Shown here: positions 29,048 to 37,746 of the stretch, piece after piece | How the letters are laid out: every line of letters begins with the position of its first letter | How positions within the stretch are numbered: position 1 is the first letter of the stretch | Source: Pedobacter sp. Leaf216 | Lineage (GTDB): Bacteria; Bacteroidota; Bacteroidia; Sphingobacteriales; Sphingobacteriaceae | NCBI RefSeq assembly: GCF_001421515.1 | Contig: NZ_LMKM01000023.1 | Location: 253,707 to 317,706 of the forward strand | Length of the DNA: 64,000 bases | Direction: 5' to 3' | The notes under the pieces: generated by a model | The model's database searches: none | Seen by the model: only the letters and a program-made list of their open reading frames with translations | What the model was told of the DNA's origin: nothing | Made by a program: the position numbers and the translations under genes

Positions 29048-29059
29048 TAAAACGTTTTA
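29048..29059. promoter_or_regulatory. candidate LacI-family operator
   Basis: TAAAACGTTTTA is a perfect 12-bp palindrome with a central CG, the typical form of LacI/GalR operators. It lies 56 bp before the SusC start at 28992, and a LacI-family gene is 11 kb away in the same saccharide region. Confidence 0.45.
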
Positions 29060-29620
29060 TCGATTTCATCACAAATAACTGACATGCAAATCATTATTTT
29101 AATCGGAAAGGCTTTTGATGTAAACAGAACAGTAATGCGATAAATTACCGGAATTGGCTAAATATACACCAGCGTAAATCACAAAGATATACACTGCACA
29201 ATACAGGGTAAATACTCCTAAGCTCATCATCATATTTGGTTGTGGATAAAACGATTTATCTACCCAATATTAAATATTTTACTACAAAATCAAGAATATA
29301 ATTTTGACAGGAAATGTCAGTTTAAACGCAGCAGGCAGATTACAGTATGATTACTTTTACAGGGGTTATTTTTTTTGAATAAGTCGCATAAGTTCGAGTA
29401 AAAACGTTTATCTGCTAAACTTCATTCCTGAGCTGTTTGATGCCGATTTTCTGATTATCCTTAAGAAATCTATTTAAATTACTGAATTAAGATTTTTTTT
29501 TTCGCGGATTTAGTATTGTGCAGCTTAAAAATAACAGCGGCGTTTGTTGCAACCAGTTGCCCATAATAGGGTGAACATGAGTGGAAATAGCATTGGAAGA
29601 GCCGTAGTAAAGCTTTCTAT

Positions 29621-29663
29621 AAAAAAAGGGCTATATCATCAATTAAATTGATCATACAGCCCC
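29621..29663 (-). terminator. intrinsic terminator of katG
   Basis: On the minus strand GGGGCTGTATGATCAATT pairs with its near-complement ending ATAGCCC, followed by seven T residues. It starts about 20 bp after the katG stop. Confidence 0.8.
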
Positions 29664-29683
29664 TTGCACTTATTATTTTAAAG

Positions 29684-31948
29684 TTATTTCAAATCAAAAC
29701 GATCTAAATTCATCACTTTGTTCCAGGTGGCCACAAAGTCTTTTATAAATTTACCCTGTGCATCCGAACTTGCATACACTTCGGCAATTGCCCTCAGTTC
29801 GGCATTAGATCCAAATACAAGATCGGCACGGGTTGCTGTCCATTTAGGCTGACCAGTTGAACGGCTGCTCCCGATATAAAGTTCTTTGTCTTCGGCAATG
29901 GCTTTCCATGCGGTTTCCATATCCAATAGGTTTACAAAGAAATCGTTAGTCAATTTACCTGGAGTAGTGGTTAAAACACCATTTTTGGAACCATCAAAAT
30001 TGGTATCCAAGGCGCGCAAACCACCTACCAATACGGTTAACTCTGGTGCAGTTAAAGTTAATAACTGAGCTTTATCAATCAAAAATTCTTCTGTTGGAAC
30101 TGGTGATTTTGAGTTGCGGTAATTGCGGAAACCATCAACAACGGGCTCTAAATAACTGAAAGATTCTATATCGGTTTGTGCTTGGGAGGCATCCATACGA
30201 CCTGGAGTAAATGGCACTGAAATTGAATATCCGGCAGCTTTTTCTACAGCAGCAGCACCCGCCAATACGATTAAATCGGCTAATGAAACTTTTTTACCAT
30301 CAACTTGTGCATCATTAAATTCTTTTTGAATACCCTCCAATACATTTAACACCTTTTGCAATTGAACCGGATTATTTACTTTCCAATCTTTTTGAGGCAC
30401 TAAACGGATACGCGCGCCATTGGCTCCACCACGTTTATCAGAACCACGGAAGGTTGAAGCCGAAGCCCATGCGGTAGAAACCAACTCAGCTATACTCAAG
30501 CCAGCATCCAGCACCTTTGTTTTTAAAACCGCAATATCACTGTCATTGATCAACGCGTGGTTAACTGCCGGAATTGGATCTTGCCAAAGCAATTCTTCCT
30601 GCGGTACATCCGGACCAAGATAACGGGCTATCGGCCCCATATCGCGGTGTGTTAATTTAAACCAGGCCCTTGCAAAAGCATCAGCAAACTGATCGGGATT
30701 TTCTAAAAACCGTCTGGATATTTTTTCATACGCCGGATCGATTCTCAACGCAAGATCGGTGGTAAGCATAGTTGGTAAATGTTTCTTTGTACCGTCAAAT
30801 GCATCAGGGATAATGGCTTCTGCATTTTTAGCCACCCATTGGTGAGCACCAGCAGGGCTTTTTGTTAATTCCCATTCAAATGCAAAAAGGTTTTCAAAGA
30901 AATTATTGCTCCATTGGGTAGGTGTGGTGGTCCAGGTTACTTCAAGTCCGCTGGTAATCGTATCACTACCTTTACCAGATGCATAGCTGTTGTGCCAGCC
31001 AAAGCCCTGACTTTCAATACCTGCAGCCTCAGGTTCTTTACCTACATGATCTGCTGAGGCAGCACCATGTGTTTTACCAAAAGTATGGCCACCTGCAATA
31101 AGCGCAACTGTTTCTTCATCATCCATAGCCATGCGGCCGAAGGTATCGCGGATATCTTTAGCGGCAAGCACTGGATCAGGATTTCCGTCCGGTCCTTCAG
31201 GATTTACATAAATTAATCCCATCTGCACCGCAGCAAGTGGTTTTTCTAAATTGCGTGAATGGATATCGCCATCGGCATCATCATCTGTTACCACTACACC
31301 ATGTGCTTTACCTGCACCATCTGAACCATGAGCATAACGAAGATCGCCACCTAACCAGGTGGTTTCTGATCCCCAATAAACTGATTCATCTGCTTCCCAA
31401 ACATCCTCACGTCCACCGGCAAAACCAAAGGTTTTAAAACCCATTGATTCCAAGGCAATATTACCGGTTAAAATCATCAGATCGGCCCATGAAATTTTGT
31501 TTCCATATTTCTGTTTAATTGGCCAGAGTAACCTGCGTGCTTTATCAAGACTCACATTATCGGGCCAACTGTTCAAAGGTGCAAAACGTTGTAATCCGGC
31601 ACCTGCCCCTCCGCGGCCATCGCCCACACGGTACGTGCCGGCGCTATGCCAGGCCATCCGGATAAACAAACCTCCATAGTGCCCAAAATCTGCCGGCCAC
31701 CAATCTTGTGAATCGGTCATAAGTGCATGAAGATCTGCTTTTAAGGCATCCAAATCAAGGCTTTTAAAGGCTTCGGCATAGTTAAAACTTCCCATAGGAT
31801 GGGATAAATTAGAATGTTGGCGTAAAATGCTCAACTTTAATTGTTTTGGCCACCAGTCGTTATTCCTGGTGCCGCCACCACCTACATTGCTTTTCATGCT
31901 ACCGTTGTGAAAAGGGCACTTACTGATATCGTTTGCTTCGTTTTCCAT
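29684..31948 (-). CDS. katG: catalase-peroxidase (HPI)
   Basis: 754 aa, full length. Removes H2O2 by catalase and peroxidase activity with haem b. Distal Arg97-Trp100-His101 (FIRMAWHS), the crosslink partners Tyr247 (LIYVNPEG) and Met273 (GRMAMDD), and proximal His288 (AGGHTFGKTHG) are all present; the second, non-haem domain follows from about 430. Between residues 205 and 230 there is an acidic, His-containing insert (HGSDGAGK..DDDADGDIH) lengthening the loop before the Tyr, which E. coli-type enzymes lack. Single-gene unit with its own terminator. A possible OxyR half-site lies about 110 bp upstream. Confidence 0.97.
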   Translation of the reverse strand: MENEANDISKCPFHNGSMKSNVGGGGTRNNDWWPKQLKLSILRQHSNLSHPMGSFNYAEAFKSLDLDALKADLHALMTDSQDWWPADFGHYGGLFIRMAWHSAGTYRVGDGRGGAGAGLQRFAPLNSWPDNVSLDKARRLLWPIKQKYGNKISWADLMILTGNIALESMGFKTFGFAGGREDVWEADESVYWGSETTWLGGDLRYAHGSDGAGKAHGVVVTDDDADGDIHSRNLEKPLAAVQMGLIYVNPEGPDGNPDPVLAAKDIRDTFGRMAMDDEETVALIAGGHTFGKTHGAASADHVGKEPEAAGIESQGFGWHNSYASGKGSDTITSGLEVTWTTTPTQWSNNFFENLFAFEWELTKSPAGAHQWVAKNAEAIIPDAFDGTKKHLPTMLTTDLALRIDPAYEKISRRFLENPDQFADAFARAWFKLTHRDMGPIARYLGPDVPQEELLWQDPIPAVNHALINDSDIAVLKTKVLDAGLSIAELVSTAWASASTFRGSDKRGGANGARIRLVPQKDWKVNNPVQLQKVLNVLEGIQKEFNDAQVDGKKVSLADLIVLAGAAAVEKAAGYSISVPFTPGRMDASQAQTDIESFSYLEPVVDGFRNYRNSKSPVPTEEFLIDKAQLLTLTAPELTVLVGGLRALDTNFDGSKNGVLTTTPGKLTNDFFVNLLDMETAWKAIAEDKELYIGSSRSTGQPKWTATRADLVFGSNAELRAIAEVYASSDAQGKFIKDFVATWNKVMNLDRFDLK

Positions 31949-32204
31949 TTATATAATTTGTTTAGTGAAATATTGAACCCATAAAAGAATTATTCGGGAT
32001 TATATAAATTTAGAGAATTGGAATAACTAATCACAATCATTTAATTCTATAACGGAATAGCTAGAATCTATTATGGTTAAATATCAAGCATTTAAGCTGC
32101 TTCAACAATCCATATCAACGAAAATTATACTTCACATTAAACTTTGGAAATAAAAAGAATTATAAAATAATCCACCTTTAAAAATGTTTCATCAAAGGAT
32201 TAAC
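31949..32204. other. katG upstream region
   Basis: 256 bp without a gene of its own; holds the katG promoter side. The one notable motif is ATAG-N7-CTAT at 32057-32071. Confidence 0.4.
32057..32071. promoter_or_regulatory. possible OxyR-type half-site upstream of katG
   Basis: ATAG, seven bases, CTAT matches one half of the OxyR tetranucleotide pattern. A further CTAT lies at 32047-32050 but six, not seven, bases away, so the full four-part site is not present. Weak evidence. Confidence 0.25.
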
Positions 32205-32312
32205 CTAGTCGATATGTAATATTAATGCAGCTCCTAACAGCATACCTATTAAAAAGGTTATAAGCAACATTAAGGAGATTGAAATATGATAAATGCTATT
32301 TTTCTTTTTCAA
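32205..32312 (-). CDS. possible 35-aa single-pass membrane peptide
   Basis: TTG-started frame (TTG at 32310-32312) beginning one base after the stop of the DUF4625 gene and ending at TAG (32205-32207). It encodes KKKNSIY, then a hydrophobic stretch LMLLITFLIGMLLGAALIL: a positive N-terminus and a 19-residue membrane segment. The alternative ATG start would leave 21 aa. Position directly after an operon gene supports it, but such short frames arise by chance. Confidence 0.35.
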   Translation of the reverse strand: MKKKNSIYHISISLMLLITFLIGMLLGAALILHID

Positions 32313-32313
32313 T

Positions 32314-33231
32314 TTAATAAACAATGGTGATTGGGATGGATTTATAGGTGCTCATATTATAAGTGGTGTTTTTATAAAGAATTACCAGGTTATACTGGCC
32401 GGATTCCCATGCTTTTTCGCCGACTATGGGATTTGCATTAGGCTCATTGCCATCTTTTTCTGCACCGATAATTATACTTTCGCCACCATAAATGCCATTA
32501 ATCTGTTTTAATGTTGATACTTTTGAAGCACTTGGCAAGCCATTATGTGCAACTTTAGCAATCACAATCGTTTTATTTAAATCGAGCTTATCAATTGATT
32601 CGGGGAAATAGCTGGCTTTTCTCTTAATTAATACGGTATATAATATTCCATCACCTTTTATGCCGCTTACCTGTGCATGGGCTGTAAATTCGTCACCTTT
32701 TTTTAAAATGAGTTCTTGCTCAACGAAGGTATCCATGTAATAAATCATGGCACCATTCCTGGAAAAAATGTCGCGGCCAATTTTTGGATCAACTTCAATA
32801 CTGGTGGCATCTATAATGGTAAAATCTTCTTTTATTTCCAACTTGGTCCCGTTTTCATCGTACACAGTAAAATAGAAATCGTACTTTCCTTCAGGTGCTT
32901 CTGCAGGGATGGTAAAATGTTTGTGTACATTGGTGTTTTTTACGCCATTGTACTGCTCCCAGGCCAGTTCAAACTTCCAGTTTGCGGTATATGTTTGTCC
33001 TGCTTTTTGAAGTATTTTAACTTCTACGCTTTTAATTTTATCACCAGCAATTACATCTGCATTTAAATGGAAATCTCTTCCCCTTATGGCTTGCCTGTTA
33101 TTGGCCGTACCTATTTCAATGTTGGTAGCGGTTGGTGCAGTTATTTCAGGGCTTTTTTCTTTTTTACAACTTGTTGCAAAAACCACCAACAAGATGAGTA
33201 AAGTGGTTAGTTTATGTATTGGATTTTTCAT
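32314..33231 (-). CDS. DUF4625 lipoprotein
   Basis: 305 aa. Lipobox VVFATSCKKEKSP (Cys about 22). The central part (about 60-140) has IKSVEVKI, KHFTIPAEAPEGKYDFYFTVYDENG, the Ig-like pattern of DUF4625; the C-terminal 150 residues form a second beta-rich domain with GESIIIGAEKDGNEPN. Function unknown; the family sits beside TonB receptors of metal type. It is separated from the rest of the operon by a MITE-like element, and no terminator lies between, so read-through is possible. Confidence 0.75.
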   Translation of the reverse strand: MKNPIHKLTTLLILLVVFATSCKKEKSPEITAPTATNIEIGTANNRQAIRGRDFHLNADVIAGDKIKSVEVKILQKAGQTYTANWKFELAWEQYNGVKNTNVHKHFTIPAEAPEGKYDFYFTVYDENGTKLEIKEDFTIIDATSIEVDPKIGRDIFSRNGAMIYYMDTFVEQELILKKGDEFTAHAQVSGIKGDGILYTVLIKRKASYFPESIDKLDLNKTIVIAKVAHNGLPSASKVSTLKQINGIYGGESIIIGAEKDGNEPNANPIVGEKAWESGQYNLVILYKNTTYNMSTYKSIPITIVY

Positions 33232-33246
33232 TTGAAATGGGTTAAA

Positions 33247-33471
33247 AAGGCTGTATCATATTTATTGGCTGAGAAAGTTTGTCATCTTGCAGCGGGTTTC
33301 AAATTCGTGGGAGACAATTTTATAACAATTGCGACCACGTACGCTTTAAGATGGCTTCTTGCCTCAGCAATGGCGACCGCTCTACGAAACTCAATCCATG
33401 ACCGCATAATCGATTTGCTTGAAAATTCAACTTTAAAAATCAAGACGGGTTTATAAATATGATACAGCCTT
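33247..33471. mobile_element. MITE-like element, 225 bp
   Basis: Perfect 19-bp terminal inverted repeats: AAGGCTGTATCATATTTAT at 33247-33265 and its reverse complement at 33453-33471. The interior carries no convincing gene. A GGCTGTATCA end is common in insertion sequences of Bacteroidota, so this is probably a non-autonomous derivative. No clear target duplication; ATTTGAAA occurs on both sides (33230-33237, 33472-33479) but not directly at the ends. It occupies an otherwise tight operon (other gaps 7 and 30 bp). Confidence 0.7.
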
Positions 33472-33482
33472 ATTTGAAAATA

Positions 33483-34718
33483 TTAATGTTCTGCGCTACT
33501 TTCGAAACCAAGCAGGGTTAACCTTACCGGGCGTGCAGTAACCTTATGTTTTATAACTTTTGTAAAATCGGTCAGATCGATTTGGTGAACCTCGCCACTA
33601 GCCGGCATCGCTACATAAGCAAACCTTGCTGTAGCTTCTAATACCGGTTTATATGTATCGGCAGCTGCAATAGAGGTAATCACTGTGCCCTCTTTCTTCA
33701 AACCACCTGTTAGCAAATCATAAATTCTTAATTTACCATCAAGTGTTAACACCAATAAGTTTTTACCTGCATAATCTACCTTACATTGAAAAGCATCGGC
33801 ACCTGCATAAATTGGATTGATCTTGTTTGTTGTTAAATCAATTAAATAAGCACCTTTCGCAGCAACATAGCCAATGAATTTTTTGGCACTTTCAGCATAT
33901 AGAATAGTAGCCAACCGAAATGCACCAAAACCATCAGGATTTGAAATTATACGTTGCGTACCATTTTGTGCCACAACCAAAACACCTCCTGCAGTTGCTG
34001 CCGATGTGGTATAAGCACCGAATACAGCATTTTGGCCATCGCTCGCATTACCATGTATTGCACCCACTTCTAAAGTAGACGAATGTATCAACGTACCATT
34101 TTTATCGGTTATAATTACCCTTGTAGGCGATACACCCGAAGTTGCGGTTGAAGTGATGGCATAGTTGCCATTGCTAAACTGTGCCATTGCACCATGATGA
34201 GGCAGTAAACCAGCATTTACCGTTTTAAACTTTGCGTTTGCCGTATTAAAATCTGCATCATTAGCAACGCTTAAAGTTCCATCGCCATCGTTAAAAATTA
34301 AAGATTCATTGTTTTTGCTTTTAAAATGGGTTGGCTTGGTTCCATTTGCTGTGATGGCTGCCCATTTGGCGATTCCGTCTACATCGATATGGTCATCGTG
34401 CGATTGCAAACCACTGTCAAATACCTCTACCAAATTCTGCGCTCCGTAAAGTACTGCTGCATATCTGCCAGATGCTGTTCCATAAATATTGGCTAAAGGA
34501 TATTTACCAGTAAAAGCAGTTATTTTACCCGTAGAGGGTTCTATTTGGGTAAGTACGGGGGAGGTTTCATCAGCTACTAAAACCCTTAAAAATTTATGCT
34601 CTTTTAAAACGGCTTCGGGTACCGGTTCTGTAGTATTGTTATCTTTTTTACAAGCGGCAAAACCTGTTGCCAACAGTGCAAATAATAATGCAGTTTTAAG
34701 TTTGTTCTGAATTTTCAT
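33483..34718 (-). CDS. beta-propeller lipoprotein, possible AztD-like metal chaperone
   Basis: 411 aa. Lipobox LLATGFAACKKD (Cys about 22). Repeated four-strand units across 40-400 indicate a seven- or eight-bladed propeller. His pairs recur in blade loops: HDDH (about 110), PHHGAM (about 173), IHGNAS (about 219). These places recall AztD, the propeller zinc chaperone, but the similarity is structural memory, not proof. It lies 30 bp after a DUF4625 gene and 37 bp downstream of its start comes an 11-bp space and the MITE. Likely faces the periplasm. Confidence 0.6.
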   Translation of the reverse strand: MKIQNKLKTALLFALLATGFAACKKDNNTTEPVPEAVLKEHKFLRVLVADETSPVLTQIEPSTGKITAFTGKYPLANIYGTASGRYAAVLYGAQNLVEVFDSGLQSHDDHIDVDGIAKWAAITANGTKPTHFKSKNNESLIFNDGDGTLSVANDADFNTANAKFKTVNAGLLPHHGAMAQFSNGNYAITSTATSGVSPTRVIITDKNGTLIHSSTLEVGAIHGNASDGQNAVFGAYTTSAATAGGVLVVAQNGTQRIISNPDGFGAFRLATILYAESAKKFIGYVAAKGAYLIDLTTNKINPIYAGADAFQCKVDYAGKNLLVLTLDGKLRIYDLLTGGLKKEGTVITSIAAADTYKPVLEATARFAYVAMPASGEVHQIDLTDFTKVIKHKVTARPVRLTLLGFESSAEH

Positions 34719-34748
34719 TTTTTGTATTTTAAATAATTAGATTTTTTA

Positions 34749-35219
34749 TTAATTGATTTTGATGCTTATGCCTTTAAGCGTTTGCCATCCGGTTTTATCG
34801 GTTAGCCGAATTAAGAAGTGGTAATCTCCTGCATCTATATTTGCGGGCACAATTATCTCCTGGGCAATATCATAGGTTTTCAAGCCTGATGGAACAGGAA
34901 AATCCTTAATAAGCAGAAATGGGTTTACGGGTTGTTTTACAGCACCCAAATTGCAATCATTTACTTCGGTACTATGACTATGGTGATCGAAATTGTGATG
35001 CACATCTACACTCACCGAACCCAATTCAACATTATCATTCAGCGTGGCTTTAAAAATAAATTTTTCTCCTTTTTTAATAATGGCACATTGTTGCGGAAAA
35101 GCTGATCCTGTTAAATCAATTGATGGATATTCGGTATCGATTTCTTCGGTATCTTTTTTACAGGCAGAAAATACTGTTGCTACAGTGAGCAGTGCGATAA
35201 GCAATTGTTTTGTTTTCAT
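34749..35219 (-). CDS. DUF4625 lipoprotein, His-rich
   Basis: 156 aa. Lipobox VFSACKKDTEE (Cys about 20), then a single DUF4625 beta-sandwich: FIFKATLNDNVELGSVSVDVHHNFDHHSHS with five His in ten residues (about 80-90), then IVPANIDAGDYHFLIRLTDKTGWQ. The His cluster suggests a metal site. Separated by 7 bp from the TonB receptor gene, so co-translated. Second DUF4625 gene of the same operon, the other being double the length. Confidence 0.75.
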   Translation of the reverse strand: MKTKQLLIALLTVATVFSACKKDTEEIDTEYPSIDLTGSAFPQQCAIIKKGEKFIFKATLNDNVELGSVSVDVHHNFDHHSHSTEVNDCNLGAVKQPVNPFLLIKDFPVPSGLKTYDIAQEIIVPANIDAGDYHFLIRLTDKTGWQTLKGISIKIN

Positions 35220-35226
35220 TGATTTT

Positions 35227-37620
35227 TTATTGACGATTAAAATTGAAAGGCAGTTTAACAGAAAGCACCAGGTTACGGCCTTGTTCCGGCAAACCGATTA
35301 AGCGATAAAAGCTGGTATGGTTAAGGTATTTTGTATTGAATACATTCTGCAATTGTGCACTGATGTGAAGCGGACGATTGCTGATCTGAATTTTCGTTCC
35401 TGCCTGCAAATTGAACAAACTATAACCTGCTGTTTTTCGCTCTGGCGGAACAATGTTGAGCTGTTCGGCGGTGATTCGGTAATCCAAGGAAAAGTACGTA
35501 GCTGATGAGCCAACTAGTTTTTGGGGTGCATAGGTTAAATTGACTAACGCAGAAGCTGGCGGAGAAAAGGGCAGTGTATAGCCTTTTTTATCTCCGGATA
35601 ATTGTTGTGCATATAAATATTCTGCCAAAACTTCGGCACTCCATTGATGTGCAAACTGATACTTAACCTGTATTTCGCCACCATAACGCAACACTTCGCT
35701 CTGCGCATACTCGAAAACCTGATTGCCTGCGCCGTAGAAATAATCGTGGGCTGAAGTAGGATTCAGATAAATATAGTTGGGAAAATAATTAAAGAAAGGG
35801 CTTAACTTAACTGTCCACTTCTCAGTATTTAAACCGATAGCGAAATCTGCTTGATAAGACTGCTCCGGATTGAGATTCGGATTTCCCTTTTCGTAGCTGA
35901 AATAATGGTAATTTACACCATTTGCGCCAAGTTCTTTTGCTATCGGAATGCGGAAGCTCTTTCCAATATTCGCCTTAAATTCAAACTGATCAACATTGTA
36001 ATTAATCCCCGCCGACCATACGAAACTATTAAAATTCCGGATTAAATTATTGGCCCTAACCAGTTTTCCCCTAGAACCATTTTCCGTTTCAGAAAAGAAC
36101 CAATCGGTGTACCTCAACAAATTTATTTGTGCCACATCATACCTAATGGCAGCGTGGAGCAATACTTTGTCATTTAGCTTCAACTTATCGTAAGCATAGG
36201 CACCTAACCCTTTTTGCTTAAACGCAGGTACTAAAAAACTCCAGCCGTTTATCACATTATTTTGCAACTCACCGTTTATTCCGATTTGCAATTGATGTTT
36301 GCCTAAAGTGATCTGATCTTTTGCATTTAAAGCATAAACCTTTTTATCAAATTCTCTTTCCAAATCAATTGGGATATTCATCGCATTCGGATAAACAGGC
36401 GGCATATAGCCATGATTTACATAATGATTGTACTCCTGACGGAAATTATGTTGATAACCGAACTCCAGTTCAATATTGTGGCGCTTAACAATCCAGCTGT
36501 TTTTATTAATCAGTTTAAAATGAATCACCTGTTGGTATGGCATCAAAATATCGCGTGAGCTGGCATCGTGAACTTCCGCATTAACCCTCCTTGGTTCCAG
36601 GCCATGTGCATTGGCAAAAAAACCACTTTTGCTATAGGTATTGCTCAAATAAAATAGGGTTTTGAATTTCGAGGTAATATATCCGGTATTGAAATGAATA
36701 CCCGTTTCTCTACCAGCAGTATTCCTTAAATGGTTTTTGTGCAAGCCCACAGCAAAATCGTATACATAAAGGCTATCTGTAGGCACACGGTAATCACCAT
36801 AATTTTGATAAGTAAAGCGACCATCGAAAAACAGCCTTTCTTTCCTTTTGAACAACCGTACTGAAGTGCCGTATAAAGCATTATTTGTTTTACCGATTAA
36901 ATTTAACTCACCACCAAAACTGTTTGGGGCAGGCAAAACCGGTGCTTTAATATTAATGGCACCGCCAATGGCATCAGAACCGTAAACAAATGACGCAGCA
37001 CCTTTAATCAGTTCCACTTCCTCTGCCGCAAACTGGTCAATTTCCAATCCATGATCGGCACCCCATTGCTGCCCTTCGTGTTTTATGCCCTTATCAACCA
37101 CCACCACACGGTTAAAGCCCAAACCCCGTATTAGAGGTTTAGACTGGCCCGAGCCAATTCCGATTGTTTTAATACCTGGCAACCTTTGGAGCGTATTCAT
37201 TAAACTGCCCCCTAAATGTTGCTGAATAAAATCAGTCCTAACCACTTCAACATTTAACGATTCTTGCCGTCTGCGTTCATCAATGGCTTTACTTTTTACA
37301 GTAACCTCGTTCAACAACTGTGAATGGATTGTTAATTTTAAAACCAGATAAACAGCCTTTCCATCAATAACAATGTTTCTTTTAACGGATTGAAAACCTA
37401 TGGCATTTACCATTAATTCATATTTTCCGTTCGGAAGCTGAAAATTAAACTTGCCCGAAGAATCGCTAACTGCAAAAAAACCAGTATTGATTAATTTAAC
37501 ATTCAGGCCCGCAAGCGGATGCTGAAAATCATCTGTAATTACACCGTTTAAAGGGTGGGTTTGAGCCATTATACCGCAGCAAAAAAATGTGCTAACCAAT
37601 AGCAGCATAATTTTCTTCAT
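35227..37620 (-). CDS. TonB-dependent receptor, probably for a metal or small chelate
   Basis: 797 aa. Signal peptide MKKIMLLLVSTFFCCGIMAQ, carboxypeptidase-regulatory-like domain (22-105), plug (about 110-230) with RLPGIKTIG, RGLGFNRVVVVDKGIKHEGQQWGADHGLEID and GAASFVYGSDAIGGAINI, then a barrel to LVLSVKLPFNF. The size and the plug are those of metal/siderophore receptors, unlike the long SusC family. Neighbours with His-rich lipoproteins suggest zinc, as for ZnuD-type receptors; not proven. A 14-bp palindrome lies 38-51 bp upstream. Confidence 0.8.
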   Translation of the reverse strand: MKKIMLLLVSTFFCCGIMAQTHPLNGVITDDFQHPLAGLNVKLINTGFFAVSDSSGKFNFQLPNGKYELMVNAIGFQSVKRNIVIDGKAVYLVLKLTIHSQLLNEVTVKSKAIDERRRQESLNVEVVRTDFIQQHLGGSLMNTLQRLPGIKTIGIGSGQSKPLIRGLGFNRVVVVDKGIKHEGQQWGADHGLEIDQFAAEEVELIKGAASFVYGSDAIGGAINIKAPVLPAPNSFGGELNLIGKTNNALYGTSVRLFKRKERLFFDGRFTYQNYGDYRVPTDSLYVYDFAVGLHKNHLRNTAGRETGIHFNTGYITSKFKTLFYLSNTYSKSGFFANAHGLEPRRVNAEVHDASSRDILMPYQQVIHFKLINKNSWIVKRHNIELEFGYQHNFRQEYNHYVNHGYMPPVYPNAMNIPIDLEREFDKKVYALNAKDQITLGKHQLQIGINGELQNNVINGWSFLVPAFKQKGLGAYAYDKLKLNDKVLLHAAIRYDVAQINLLRYTDWFFSETENGSRGKLVRANNLIRNFNSFVWSAGINYNVDQFEFKANIGKSFRIPIAKELGANGVNYHYFSYEKGNPNLNPEQSYQADFAIGLNTEKWTVKLSPFFNYFPNYIYLNPTSAHDYFYGAGNQVFEYAQSEVLRYGGEIQVKYQFAHQWSAEVLAEYLYAQQLSGDKKGYTLPFSPPASALVNLTYAPQKLVGSSATYFSLDYRITAEQLNIVPPERKTAGYSLFNLQAGTKIQISNRPLHISAQLQNVFNTKYLNHTSFYRLIGLPEQGRNLVLSVKLPFNFNRQ

Positions 37621-37657
37621 AGGAAAAATATACGCTTACGCGAATTTTTTAGGCAAA

Positions 37658-37671
37658 CCGAATACATTCGG
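37658..37671. promoter_or_regulatory. 14-bp palindrome before the TonB receptor gene
   Basis: CCGAAT-AC-ATTCGG is a perfect inverted repeat 38-51 bp upstream of the receptor start, followed by an extra CCGGT. The place fits a repressor operator (Zur/Fur-like); which protein binds cannot be told. Confidence 0.4.
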
Positions 37672-37746
37672 CTAACCGGTAATAAAATTGGAGTGTGGGA
37701 TTAAATTGCCCTGAAAGGGCATAGATCCTGGCATGAAAACCAGGTT

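Larger units (their letters stand above)
28993..29683. other. intergenic region, 691 bp
   Basis: Promoter side of the SusC gene and downstream side of katG. Apart from the palindrome at 29048-29059, an 8-bp AAACGTTT at 29402-29409 and the katG terminator, I see nothing coding or repetitive. Confidence 0.5.

Noticed and set aside
33214..33456. 80-codon plus-strand frame
   Set aside because: Lies almost wholly inside the MITE-like element and crosses its end; no family features.
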